From the NCBI GenBank assembly GCA_038380435.1, contig JAWZYU010000019.1:15773801-15837800 (forward strand): a stretch of DNA of 64,000 nucleotides. Direction: 5' to 3'. The translations under genes and the position numbers were made by a program. This document shows positions 42,524 to 53,406 of this stretch, piece by piece (within the stretch, counting starts at the first letter, position 1; each line of letters opens with the position of its first letter). Under the pieces are notes generated by a model that made no database searches, was not told the origin of the DNA, and was given only the letters and a program-made list of their open reading frames with translations. The DNA is from Ryuthela nishihirai. Taxonomy: Eukaryota; Arthropoda; Arachnida; Araneae; Heptathelidae.

Positions 42524-44456
42524 GTAAAATGGTTCGGCGGCACTGGCGGGTGAATCGTGGGTCCTACTCTCTAAAATTTCGATGGTGTTCCTAAAGGTGG
42601 GGTCCTCCAGCTGTAGGTCTCTCAGATGGGCTAAATCGCCAAAGGGGCTTCGGGAAGGGGGATTTCTCTCGACTGCCTGTATGTGACGGGACAGAGTATC
42701 GGCGGGGACATTGTGTTCCCCAGGCCGATAAATGATGTCAAAATCGTAGTCCTGCAGCGTCAGATTCCACTTGGCCAGTCTACTGGTCCTTGAGCTTCAG
42801 CAAATATGTGAGGGGGGCATGGTCGGATACAACCGTAAATCGTCGCCCATACAGGTATTGCTTGAAATGGGTAATGGCGAAATGGATTGCAAGGGCCTCC
42901 TTCTCAATCGTTGAGTAGCGTGTTTCCGGGGGCTTCAGTTTCCGACTGGCGTAGGCTACCGGATGACGGAACCCGTCGTCCGTCTCCTGCTCGAGTACGC
43001 TGGCTACCGCAATATCCGACGCATCGGTCGACAGGAAAAATTTCCGTCCAAAGTCGGGGTAGAGGAGAAGGGGCTCAGTCATTAATTTCCTCTTCAGTAC
43101 TTCGAACGCTTCCTCCGCTTCTGGAGACCATCTAAAAGGGGTGTCCTTCTTCACTAAATGGACCAAGGGGGCTGTAAGATCGGCGTAGCGATCGATAAAA
43201 TGCTGGTAGTAGCCAGTTAGGCCTAGGAAGGCTCGAACATTCTGGACACTACAGGGGCGAGGAAATTCTTCAATGGCCTGGACATTCCGCGGGTCCGGCT
43301 GGACCCCTTCTGCGGAAATCAAATGTCCCAAGTAAGTGAGGGATTCCTTCATGAATTGGCACTTCGCTGGTTTTAGCTTTAAATTGTAGGCCCTTAGGCG
43401 GCCAAATACCTTTCGTAAGCGTTCGACGTGTTGCTCGAAAGTCTGGGAGGCCACCATTATGTTGTCGAGGTATACGAGAACTTGCTCTTGTCGCATTCCC
43501 ATCAGCACATGGTCCAGTAAATGCTGGAAAGTAGCGGGACTGTTCTTCAGTCCAAATGGTAAGTAATTAAACTCAAATAACCCTTTCCTGCTGATGAACG
43601 CAGTTTTCTCCACGTCACGTGGGTGAACTGGAACCTGCCAATAACCGGGTACCATAGCTAGCGAGCTGAAATATTTGGCATGAGCCAGTTGATCAATGAT
43701 TTCGTTGATGAGGGGGAGAGGCTACGAATCTGGGACTGTTTTCGCATTTAGTGCCCTGTAGTCGACGCAGAATCTGTATGTGGAGTCTTTTTTCTTCACT
43801 AAAACGATGGATGTCGCAAAAAGAGAGGAGCTTTCTCTTATTATCCCTTGCTTTAATAGCTCATCTACTTGTCGGTCCAATTTGCTCTGCAGCGCGAACG
43901 GCACCCTGTATGCCCGCTGCCTCATGGGGCGGTCGTCTGTGAGGTGGATTTCGTGGTACACGGCGTCTGTGCCGGTCAATTCGCTGACATCTCTCGCAAA
44001 AACATCTCTATTTCTCATCAATAATTTCCCCAGTTTACTCTTCTCTCGGGGCCCAAGATGGTCCAACGGGAAATCCTCCAGGGACAGGGGCAGTTTGCTT
44101 CTATTCCGGGGGACGCTAGGGGGTTCTATTTGTTCGGCGTCGAGGGCTTCCAACGTGGTGATGCGCATGCTTTTATTCAGCCAGATGGGGGCCGAGGAGG
44201 TATTGGCGACCCGAATGTTGAGTCGGCCGCTACTGTCCACGCAGTTCACCGAGCGAGCCACGCACAGGGAATCGGTTTTTAGCCGCTCATGTGGCTGAGC
44301 CAAGATCATGCAGCCTCGGAGCTGGGGGGCAGAACAATCGACAAGGGCTATGCGCCCGGCTCGGGGAGGGACGCAGAGCTTCTGCACGATGCGCCCAATG
44401 TACGTGGGTGTAGGGGAGGTGGGTGAAGGTTGTTCCCAGGCAGGAGAGACGGGCAA
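42524..44456 (-). pseudogene. Gypsy reverse transcriptase / RNase H, inactive
   Basis: The RT N-terminal part includes DVSELTGTDAVYHEI, VKKKDSTYRFCVDYRALN and a premature TAG at 43,722-43,724. Downstream, FSSLAMVPGYWQ carries Ala where the first catalytic Asp belongs (43,656-43,658), and the active-site box is YLDN instead of YxDD (43,461-43,463). RNase H (FLSTDASDIAVASVL, TIEKEALAI, VVSDHAPL) looks normal. A frame break near 42,780 precedes NVPADTLSR. Three independent lesions confirm inactivity. Confidence 0.93.
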
Positions 44457-44534
44457 TGTGAGGGGGGTGCTCCTATGTTTCGATTCCTTGTCCTCTTTTC
44501 TTCGCAGTGTGCCCGAATGACAATCTACAACGAA

Positions 44535-44828
44535 TCAGTGCTTTTTGAGGATATCGTGTCCCATTATCATGTCGTACCGTGGGGTGTCTATGTCTAGGGC
44601 TACTATGGGGTGCTCAAAACTAATCTCATCGAATGTGAGGGTCACCATGTATCTGCCTATCACTGGAAGGGGGTGGCCATCTACCGTTTTCAAATTATGT
44701 TGGAGGGGGACCATTTTGTGCAGGATTCGGCTTCTCAAGCGCTGAAAACACCGGCTATTCATGACGGACACAGTGGCACCGGTATCGACGAGGGCCGACA
44801 CCTCTGTGTCCTCCATGCGGCCAGACAC
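44535..44828 (-). pseudogene. Gypsy aspartic protease region
   Basis: ALVDTGATVSVMNS contains the catalytic DTG. PRYDMIMGHDILKK is the C-terminal flap/IMGxD block typical of retroviral-type proteases. The frame stops before the RT frame, so the polyprotein is broken here. Role: processing of Gag-Pol. Confidence 0.9.
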
Positions 44829-44849
44829 AATGGGTGAATTTTCATCACT

Positions 44850-45988
44850 GCATAGTATGGCACACGGGGCAATACGGATGGCTGACGCTTCGAGGGGACT
44901 CTGGGAAGTGCATCCGGGGCTTCCCTCCCGTTCTAGTTTAAAGGAGCCGTATGGTGGTTGGCTCGCCGTAACTCTTCTCTACACTGATCTTGAGCTTGCT
45001 GAGGGGGGGTGAAAGGGAATCCATTATCTCTCTTCCAGCGGGTCCTCCGTGGAGTTGCTCGGTCTCGATTTTGCTGCCGGTTTCGCCCCGTTTGGTATCG
45101 CTGGTCACGTGGGCGTAGGGTCGGAGGCGACGCACACTGACGGGTGTAATGGCCCACTCCACCGCAGGCAAAGCACGTGACACCCCGGACGCCGTTGCTG
45201 GGGCTGACTGGTATGGATTCTCTCCTGCTGTCCCTCAATATGGTGGAGGCGCTCCCCCAAACGTACTAGATCTGCCTGGATCTGGCACAGTGGAAAGGCT
45301 GCCAACAGATCCTGCAGCTGGGGCAGAGGGTTCGAATCTGTGTTTCTAGCAGGGGCTTCCTCGTCAAGTGTTCATATGGCTGGCGTTCGTCTGGAGGCAC
45401 GCTAGTTGCTCTCCTCCAGTGTAGCTTTCGCTAAAGCCTCCTCAAAAGTGCGGGGATTATGGGACAGTACGAACCGCTTGAGCAGCGGGACCAGGCCTGC
45501 CAAGAACTAGGCAAGGTGCATCCGATCGCCGATTCCCTAATCCTCGCTGTCCGTGTTTATTCCTGCTGTTCCCAAAAACTGATAGGCCCGGGTCCGAAAT
45601 GCGGGCAGCATACTCCCGGACACTCTAGTTCGCCGCTTGCTGACAGCTTGTGAATTCGTTCAGGCAGGTGGCTAATGGCGCCTCACTGTCGAACCTTTCC
45701 AACACTGCTCTTTTGAAAATGCCAAAATCCTCTTCGTTCCTCAATTCCGGGATTGGTTAACAAATTCCGCGGCGGCTCCTCGCAACTTTGAGCGGGAATG
45801 ATTGCCATCTCGCTCGGCTGCCATCGTGCGATCCTCCCTACTCCCTCTACTTGCTCGAAAAACGCTGCTGCAGTGCGGCTACTATCTCCTTCATATGGGT
45901 TTACTAAATTCACGAACCCCGCCAGGAGAGGTCCCGTCGTTGGGGACAGCTCCTGGGTGGGTTGTGCACTCGCATCCTGACTCTCCAT
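44850..45988 (-). pseudogene. Gypsy Gag, degenerate
   Basis: The likely start is the ATG at 45,986-45,988 (MESQDASAQPTQ). It is followed by FVNLVNPYEGDSSRTAAAFF, a match to the capsid N-terminal region of Gypsy Gag. Near the end is one zinc knuckle, CFACGGVGHYTRQC. The frame is interrupted several times in between. Confidence 0.8.
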
Positions 45989-46531
45989 TACTCCGGGGTC
46001 TTCCTCACTATGCAAATAGTGTACTGAGTGTTGTGCTGTATGTTGGGTTTTTTGTACCTCCTAAGTGCAATGGAGGCGCACACAGAAATGCAACTTAACG
46101 GTAAGACAAAAAATCACTCCTATCTAGAATATAATAATGTAGCAGTCCCTAGTCGAATCTCTAGTACTCCCTTCATACATTCTACTCCTGGGCCTAGCTA
46201 TAATCTTATACTTATCTTAGAACTAAAACATTTAATCCAATATTACTTCACTATATTCCAAAATAAAACTTGTTTCAACAGATGATCCTGAAATTCCTAA
46301 CTCAAACATGATATACAATCCTCACTAAATATACTATCTTACTTTCTAATATACACTTCATAACATTCCACATATCACAATAGTTCACTCTTATTTTTAA
46401 CATTCTTAACCTTCTTAACATTCTGCCACTGCCACATTTTAACACAATAATTATGTAATCTAGATATATGCTTTTCGATTTCTAGCCGCAATAACCCTCA
46501 GGTTCGAATATCCTGGTCACAGGAACCAATT
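45989..46531 (-). other. Gypsy 5' leader with primer-binding site
   Basis: Noncoding. The primer-binding site lies against the 5' LTR (46,515-46,530) and on the plus strand reads as a tRNA 3' end, CACAGGAACCA. The rest is AT-rich. Confidence 0.7.
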
Positions 46532-47523
46532 TGCCGTGAACCTCCCTTTTGTATTAGGGCGGTGCGACATTAATGTTTGACTCCTTCCTAATATTTTGGC
46601 CGTGCTTCAATTTTGCTGATTACCGAAAGGGCACTCTTTCCATAGTAACCCAGAAACTTTACTTACAATAATGAAAAATGGAGAGGAGTCATGTTTTACC
46701 AGTTACACGCAATTTATTAACAAAGAGTATTATTTAACATTCTCTTTCACAACTTACGCCCTTCGTCGGGGTACAGCTTCTTTTTCACCGTGTTTAGGCT
46801 ATGTCAGCCTTTACAATGGGGAGCCAAGAAATTTCTCTGGCAAAGTCCATCTGTTAAGTCCAAGTTATTAGCTCCAAAGTCATGTTCCGTAGTCAGTTTT
46901 CTGGAACACGGTGGCAGTGGCAGGCAGACAACAGTATTTGAGGGGAAAACACAGATTTACGAATGATGGTGACCCATACCTGTTTCAAGTAGCCGCTGCA
47001 GAAGCCTTGGATGGGGAGTCCGGCACCGTCGACTGGGAGTTCATCTGCCTAATCTCGGCCAGACAAAGGCAGTTCGCGCTCTTTCCTCGCAGGCGCTAGC
47101 ATTGTTCGTCGGGCGGAGGGAGAGAGACTGCTCGACCGGACTGCGAGACGAGAGGAGACAATTCACCAAGACAAAAGACACAAGACAAAAGACACACTTT
47201 CCTCTCACTGTTCAACCTTGCCGCATTTTCCCGCTGCGACCTCTAGCTGTGGTCAGCGTGGAAGGCTGATGCGGGCAGTGGCTATTGGTCGTGGACGCTT
47301 GAGGAAAAAATCGCTCCGCCTTCTCGGGGCCTTTGATATCGAGCGCAATTCCAGTCCAGAAGTTTCTACACCCGGGGGCGGAGTCACCACCGGTGTCAAC
47401 CGGCGTCAGGGACAAATTCGTGGAAGCTTGGTGACCAAAACAAGTCTTTGTTCTCACATTAGAAAAGCATATCCTAGGACCTTTTGGCCCAAGTCGTGTC
47501 CGCAGGATCAATTTCTGTGGGCA
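46532..47523 (-). repeat. Gypsy 5' LTR
   Basis: 992-bp partner of the LTR at 37,902. It would drive transcription toward lower coordinates. Its outer edge touches the integrase codon run KLWRYF of the host Polinton. Confidence 0.93.
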
Positions 47524-48070
47524 CGATAAAATAACGCCATAATTTTTCTCTCAGGGTTCGATTCAGTCTTTCTACCAGAGCAGCTTTCTTATCACTATAA
47601 GACACGAAGAAGTGAAGGATTTTTTCTTTTAGGAATATTTGAAAAACACGGTTTGTGAATTCTGTCCCCTGATCGATGTTTAGAGTCATGGGTTCACGAC
47701 CCTGTGCTAGAATCTGTTCAAATGCTTCTTTCACAGCAGTTCCTGCTTTCTTTTTCACAGGAACCGCCCACGCATAGTGAGATAAAATATCGATGACGAC
47801 TAATATGTATCCATAACCTTTATTAAATCGTGCAATATTTTTCACGAATATTAAATCCACCTGCCATTGTTCATCCAGACCTGCCACGTACGTTTGGTTC
47901 CTTCTGAATTTGGTCGTTGCCGGTCTGTGGAGAATGTACGTCTCTTGACCTGCTAACCATTCTCTGACTGACTTTGGATCCTGTCCATTACTCTGGGATA
48001 ATCGAGTCACCCCTCCATAGCTGCCAGGGTTCTTGGGATCGTAATAAGGTTTTTCTAACGCGTCGTTCAT
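47524..48070 (-). pseudogene. Maverick/Polinton integrase, N-terminal part with DDE core
   Basis: The start is the ATG at 48,068-48,070. YYDPKNPGSYGGV, REWLAGQETYILHRP and VAGLDEQWQVDL are hallmark blocks of Maverick integrases (F54H12.3-like). The catalytic triad is visible: Asp in QWQVDL, Asp in LNIDQGTEF and Glu in AALVERLNRTL. The Gypsy element cuts the gene right after KLWRYF, and the rest is at 37,471-37,901. The enzyme inserts Maverick DNA with a 6-bp duplication, the very length flanking the nearby palindrome. It starts ~120 nt after the PC4-like gene. Confidence 0.93.
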
Positions 48071-48192
48071 CGACCAGCATTAGCTTTACTTCTTTAATCC
48101 AGACCTCGATAGGAAGGGAGTCAGGCACATCTATAGATGTACGGTCTGCAGCCTCTTCACACAACTCTCTCGATGTGTAAAGGACCGGATGG

Positions 48193-48900
48193 TCATACTA
48201 CATCGCTTTTGTTCCCACCTCCACCAGACAGAATCGGTAAATCGGAGCCCACAACATTTTTCTCGACCCACTCGTCCAGGTTGGGTTGGGTTGTTTTTCC
48301 TCTGAGCGGCACTTTTTTGCACACCATGGGCTAAATGGCCAGGTCACATGGACCCCGAAGGCTCAGAGAAGGTTGGGGGAGGGGACCCACTGGAACAGCT
48401 GTTGGGAGACAGATGGTAGCCTCCCGTCAAGGCCATCCAGCGTGTTCTTTAATGTGCACAGGGTATGGCTCTCCCGCACACGTTGCCATGGCTTAACGTC
48501 CCATCCGACGGACGGCGGCCTTTTTAGGCCCATCGGTGTCCCCTACTGACCGTGGGCAGGGCGGGGAATTTTGAGGAGATAAATCTCAACGCTGACCCAG
48601 CTGGGACTCGAACCTGGGAACTACAGATTACGAGCCTGGCGCGCTACCGACTGAGTTACCCCCGCCCCTCCACTCGTCCAGAGTAACGAGTTTCTTCCAT
48701 TGAGAAAAAGATAAGTTAATTCCTTTCACCGTCGGTTGTTTACGCAAAAATAATCTGATATCCACTGTTTTATTACACACGCTCCACCAAACGTTTCCTC
48801 CCAAATCCCTAGAATCTCCGCAACGTGTGGCTAAATAATCTGGAGATAACGTGACCACACAAATCACAGCTGTTGCTGATGCTGTCTTCACACGATTCAT
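48193..48900 (-). pseudogene. PC4 (p15)-like DNA-binding protein, split by a SINE
   Basis: From the ATG at 48,898-48,900 the protein reads toward TVDIRLFLRKQPTVKGINLS and FSQWKKLVTLDEW, resembling the PC4/p15 fold (VDIR-F...KGI-L...QW--L). PC4 binds single-stranded or melted DNA and acts in transcription and replication. A SINE-A at 48,280-48,669 interrupts it near its end; the frame resumes beyond it and stops at 48,193. The uninterrupted length would be about 100 residues, normal for PC4. Its place between an unknown ORF and the integrase, with short spacers, fits a viral gene cluster. Fold assignment is by pattern only. Confidence 0.6.
48280..48669 (-). mobile_element. SINE-A, full length, in the PC4-like gene
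   Basis: CCACTCGTCCAG is repeated exactly on both sides (48,268-48,279 and 48,670-48,681). The copy is complete from tail to head and close to consensus, so it is a comparatively young insertion. The duplicated bases are PC4-like codons. Confidence 0.95.
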
Positions 48901-48948
48901 AACGTAAATGAGTACACAACACAATAATTGTTAGGTAATATCGGACTT

Positions 48949-49323
48949 TTATTTACAAAACCAATTGTCGCTAGTATACAGGTTGTCTTTCGCTCTCTTT
49001 AACACATCACCAAAGGACAGAGGGAAAAGAAAAGCGTCATCTACATAACAGAGGAGGCCTCGAGACCACGCCGTGTCAACAAATGCATTAGCAATATCGT
49101 CAATGTCCAATGAGCGCACTGCATCGTTCAAATAAGTATTCAAACAATGTTCTTTATCCGCGGGCTCTATAAGCCTAGTCCCGGGTATCAAGGCTTGAAT
49201 TAGATCGTGCACTACAATGTCCGTCAATAGCTGCATCAAATGTCCTTGATCCTCTGCCGGGGGAGTCAAAAGAAACACTAGTAGAAGGTCTCTCTGTTCA
49301 GCGATGGTCAAAATAGTCGCCAA
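48949..49323 (-). CDS. Polinton-type unknown ORF, homologous to the palindrome's axis ORF
   Basis: About 125 residues are open, with no ATG at the beginning and a TAG a few codons upstream. The true start may therefore be lost or lie in an earlier exon. TIAEQRDLLLVFLLTPPAED, TDIVVHDLIQALIPGTRL, AVRSLDIDDIANAFVDTAW and SFGDVLKRAKDNL suggest a helical protein. The stop codon overlaps an AATAAA signal. The C-terminal half parallels the palindrome ORF. It is the first gene of the row ORF - PC4-like - integrase - structural protein. Function unknown. Confidence 0.6.
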   Translation of the reverse strand: MATILTIAEQRDLLLVFLLTPPAEDQGHLMQLLTDIVVHDLIQALIPGTRLIEPADKEHCLNTYLNDAVRSLDIDDIANAFVDTAWSRGLLCYVDDAFLFPLSFGDVLKRAKDNLYTSDNWFCK

Positions 49324-49523
49324 AATAGTCAGGTTCGTCGAACAAGTCCCATAAAGGAAAAGCCTCTAATTGTCCGTGCGGTTGACCAATTAACGAGGGG
49401 ATTATATTACTTATATTTCAATGCTGTTATCAGCAGAAAGCAAAAAACAAAGACAGTTGGCCAGGTGTGCTGGCTATTTCTTCTACTGCTGACATACTTA
49501 ATTCTTTGTTATTTTCTGTAAAG

Positions 49524-49909
49524 TTGGGTTGGGTTGTTTTACCTCTGAGCGGAACTTTTTTGCACACCATGGGCTAAATGGTCAGGTCACATGGACCCTG
49601 AAGGCTCAGAAGGTTGGGGGAGGGGACCAACTGGAAGAGCTGTTGGGAGACAGATGGTAGCCTCCCGTCAAGGACATCCAGCGTGTTCTTTAACGTGCAC
49701 AGGGTATGGCTCTCCCGCACACGGGGCCACGGCTTAACGTCCCATCCGATGGACGGTGGCCTTTCCAAGCCCATCGGTGTCCCCTACTGACCGTGGGCAG
49801 GGCGGGGAATTTTTGCAGAGATAAATCTCAACGCTGACCCAGCTGGGACTCGAACCTGGGAACTACAGATTACGAGCTTGACGCGCTACCGCCTGAGGGC
49901 CCCCCCCCC
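49524..49909 (-). mobile_element. SINE-A, full length
   Basis: Complete from GTTGGGTTGGGTTGTTTTACC to the head. The A-box end reads CCTGAGGGCCCCCCCCCC with a C run replacing the usual CCCCGCCCC. It directly abuts the LINE-associated repeat at 49,910. Confidence 0.92.
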
Positions 49910-50215
49910 GTCTAGTAGATATAAATGGTGAGCACCAGGACCTGTGAAGTTGACCACTCCTCAGCAGGGTTGGGAAAAAAAAGAAAAAAGTGGCCATAGG
50001 TGGGCAGATCAGTAGACCATACTGAACTGGCGCCCTCCCCTTCCGTTCCCTTCCAAAAGAGAATATCTCTTTTGAAAGGTACTAACGTCCTGTACCATGA
50101 GAAGGTGGGGTCGGACATTAGGTGCTAGGCCTGGCCGGTTCTATGCATCATCCATCACAGGGGATTGGTGCATAAGCTCTCCTTCCAGTGACTACCTAGC
50201 TACCATTTACAGGCC
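49910..50215 (-). repeat. Second copy of the LINE-upstream repeat
   Basis: Matches 2,240-2,530 closely, including GTTGACCACTCCTCAGCAGG and GGGGATTGGTGCATA. No LINE coding sequence follows. That is odd for a LINE 5' UTR, because LINE copies normally lose the 5' end rather than the 3' end. Confidence 0.6.
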
Positions 50216-51136
50216 TACTAATATATAAACATATTAATTGACATTTATTACTTAATACATTTAATAAACTTCAGATTGTGTTATAGAAACACATCGTTAT
50301 ATATTTAATATACTTTATACCGTGTTATAGACACACATCGTCTTCAGACTGTGTTATATCACATCAATATAACATAATATCCTGCTTCAGTTATTTATTA
50401 AATAAAACAGAAAATCTTCAGCATCAAAGAATTGATTTAGAAATTAATTTGACATATTTTACATATTTATCCTAAAATCTGTCCTCATGGAGTCTGTATT
50501 GCAATAAATAAACTTAGACAAACTAAATCCTTTATACATCTAGCTACACTTCAGACACATCTAACTGAGAATTTATCGAAAATAAAACGAACATACATCA
50601 CACCACTATTGATCTCACGAGATATAAACATTTTTTCGTGATAATCATAACTACCTGTTTAAATATAAAAATAATATTTAAAAGAATTAACGATCCGATT
50701 TAATTACAGACCCAAAAATGTTGAACATTAAAAACCTCCGGATACAATTTCTACGCATGTAGAAATTGAATTAATTTTACCAAATAAAAAGATCGAACTT
50801 TCAAAGATTATTTTTTCACTTGGACACTTGTGTATCAGAGTTTCTTAAAATCATTTTAAAATGTGTTTAATATCGAATGAAAATTCATCATTTAAATTGG
50901 AACTGTGAAACGAATGAGACATGCTTTGAGCACTATTATAATTATATATTCAGATAAACTGTACAAAACGATTAAAGCTTATTATCAGATACAAGATACA
51001 ATATAAGAGTAAAAGATTTAGCAATCTACTGAAACTAACATGAATTAATCCCAGTTGATGAGTTATACATGCAGGATGTTTCAAAACTCTCTACAAATTT
51101 CAATGAGAGATAGGGAACACCAAAATAAACCTTTTT
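50216..51136. other. AT-rich, no gene seen
   Basis: Several loose repeats of CACATCGT/TATAGACACACATCG around 50,280-50,360. No protein-coding or RNA gene signal is visible. Confidence 0.5.
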
Positions 51137-52546
51137 CTTCACTGAATTGATGTCCGCTGACCTGACCCTAAGGTGCTAGAGGGCGCTCTTTGGCGGCACT
51201 GCAATTTGCTAGAGGGGCGAAATGGGACGGAAAACGGACTTGTGTTTGCCGTCAGCATCCGTAAATCATGCACATTATGTGTTACATGGAATGTTTCACG
51301 TCTGCTGAGATGGCTGACATGCATCTGGCGTATGGGGGCTGCCAATGGAAACAGAAGAACTGCTGCGAGGTTGTACCAACAGTGCTTCCCAAACAGACAT
51401 GTGCCAAACACCAAACATTTGTGCGTTTGCACCGGAAATGTTTTCACTGCAAGAAACTGGAACATTCCATCCAAACATGCAAGACGCTGGTCAGGAGAGA
51501 ACCATGCACACTCCTGACATAAGAAGAAGATATACTACGACGGATTGATGATAATCCAGGCATTAGCACATGAACTGTTGCATGTAGCGTCGGTCTGAAC
51601 CACCCCCTTGTGTGGAGAGTGTGGCACGAGCAGCAGTTACATCCGTTTTATCGTCAGAGATTCCAGGCATTGCAGCCTCAGGATTACCCTCTTTGTGTAG
51701 AATTTGAACGCTGGTTTTTGCAGCAGACTGCGGTGCAGCCTGATTTCCCGGCTCACGTGCTCTTATCAGATGAGGATACGTTCACATGTGAGGGTGTGTT
51801 TAGTGTGCACAATTCTCACGTTTGGGTACACCAAAATCCGCATGCCACAAAGGCGCATGATCATCAACAACGGTTTGCCATCAATGTTTGGGGGGGGGGG
51901 GGGGGTATCATCCATGAAATTTTGATTGGGCCATACCTGCTGCCTCCCTTGAAGAAACATTTCCAGGACTGCTGGAAGATGTTCCTGTGGATATTCGCAG
52001 ATGAATGTGGTTTCAAAACGACGGGGGTGCCAGAACACTTCAGCAATTATGTGCGGGATTATCTGAACGCCACTTTTTGGGGGCGATGGATAGGCCAGGG
52101 TGGATCCGTCGCCACCAAGGTCTCACAATTTAACATGTATTGTTTTCTTCCTCTGGGGACTCACGAAAAACCTCGTGTACAGTCCCTCAAAAAATATCCG
52201 AACACTATGGTTGATTACAGAATTCAGAAAAACTAGCTGGCAACGATTTTTTAGAAACCATCGTGTCACGTGACACGAAGGTTGCCAGATCACTAATTTC
52301 TAAAAAAAATCGTTGCCAGATATTTTTTTCTGAATTCTGTAATTAACCATAGTATTCGGATATTTTTTGAGCAAATGTACGACACTCTCATTGACTAAGG
52401 TGAAAACCTCATCGCAAGAATCGCTGTCGCCGATGCAACTGTTCGCGAAATTCCGGAAATCTTTCAACATGTACGACAAATCAATGATTCCACGTTGTCA
52501 TGCATGCAATGCTGTTGCGGTCGCAACTTTGAGCACCTTCTTTAAA
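51137..52546 (+). pseudogene. DUF4817-type HTH + DDE transposase, decayed
   Basis: Frames shift between segments. The N-terminal part shows the helix-turn-helix pattern AEMADMHLAYG...RLYQQCFPNRHVP. The middle has the LLSDEDTF block with the first catalytic Asp, followed by HNSHVWVHQNPHATK, FAINVWG and ILIGPYLLPP. After a MITE insertion the C-terminal block resumes (LIARIAVADATVREIPEIFQ, MIPRCHACNAV). This is the IS630/Tc1/mariner-like transposase often found with DUF4817 in arthropods. A poly-G run and a degraded second Asp region make it inactive. Element ends were not found. Confidence 0.8.
52180..52377. mobile_element. Tc1-type MITE #7 inside the transposase pseudogene
   Basis: TA on both sides. 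The left end CAGTCCCTCAAAAAATATCC and right end (ATATTTTTTGAGCAAATG) are slightly mutated. The core is the usual mirrored pair. It is younger than the transposase relic that it splits. Confidence 0.88.
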
Positions 52547-52779
52547 TAAACATGCTTTTCACACTTGCTTCTATTCATTTATGTAGAAGCTCCACCAATA
52601 CAGGTAACCCCCCGTTCATCGCGAAGGATACGTTCTGGACATGGTCGCGATAAGCGAAATTTCGCAATCAACGGGGGATTTAAAAAAAAATCATTTTAAA
52701 AGTCGAAAAAACACTTTATTAATAACATAAATATTATTAATAACAAAAAAAGACATACATAACATAATTCATAATTCAT

Positions 52780-53117
52780 TCATTTTGTTCCGCGTTGCAA
52801 AAAGGAATCTTGATTCCCTTGTTTGGCCTCTCTACGTTTATTATGCAAAATTTGCCGATAACTGTCAAATAATCCGTTACAACCACTCTTTACAGCATTC
52901 ATTCGCTCGTAATCTTCGTCGTTTTCTTCTAACAACTCCATGCATTGATTGCGAAGAGAAAGGACCTTTTCAATGATTTTCACACCTAACTTTCGCACGT
53001 GAACAGGTTCCGAGACGTCATTTTCTTGGGACATAGTATGGCAGTCCATTTCCTGCAGCTGTTCATTAGTTAAGGTTTCGCCGTGCGATTTCAACAAAGT
53101 CTGAATATCATCTACAT
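52780..53117 (-). pseudogene. Tigger transposase, C-terminal part
   Basis: Continues the Tigger frame after the hAT insertion: DIQTLLKSHGETLTNEQLQE and an acidic/helical tail ending in QDSFLQRGTK. The codon run GVDVD just beyond the hAT element joins naturally with DIQTLL here, as expected from the 8-bp duplication. Confidence 0.85.
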
Positions 53118-53406
53118 CAGACGTCGGCAACCTTTTTTGGCTGCGGGTCAAAATCAACCAAAATGTGACTATTAAGAAGACAGTTCGGGTCAATGGGTAT
53201 TTTCATTTTAAAACAGTCCGTTAGTGAATAATAAGATAAATTTTATTGAGAAAACTATTACTATATGCGTTTAAACTCAAAACATAAAAAAAAGATTATA
53301 ATTCTAATTATTATAAAAACAAATATAATTGTCAAGTTTTAGTTCATTAATAATTTATGAACTTTATTTATAAGCGTTCTCTTCGTTATCAATGGCTCCC
53401 CTGATG

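Larger units (their letters stand above)
37902..47523 (-). mobile_element. Gypsy-type LTR retrotransposon, dead, inside the Polinton integrase
   Basis: Two ~990-bp LTRs enclose gag, protease, RT, RNase H and integrase in that order on the minus strand, the Gypsy (Metaviridae) order. The primer-binding site just inside the 5' LTR starts TGGTTCCTGTGACC. An ATTT 4-mer sits close to each edge, a possible target duplication, but it is offset from the LTR ends by one to five bases, so it is uncertain. Stops, frameshifts and missing catalytic residues show it cannot move by itself. Confidence 0.93.
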
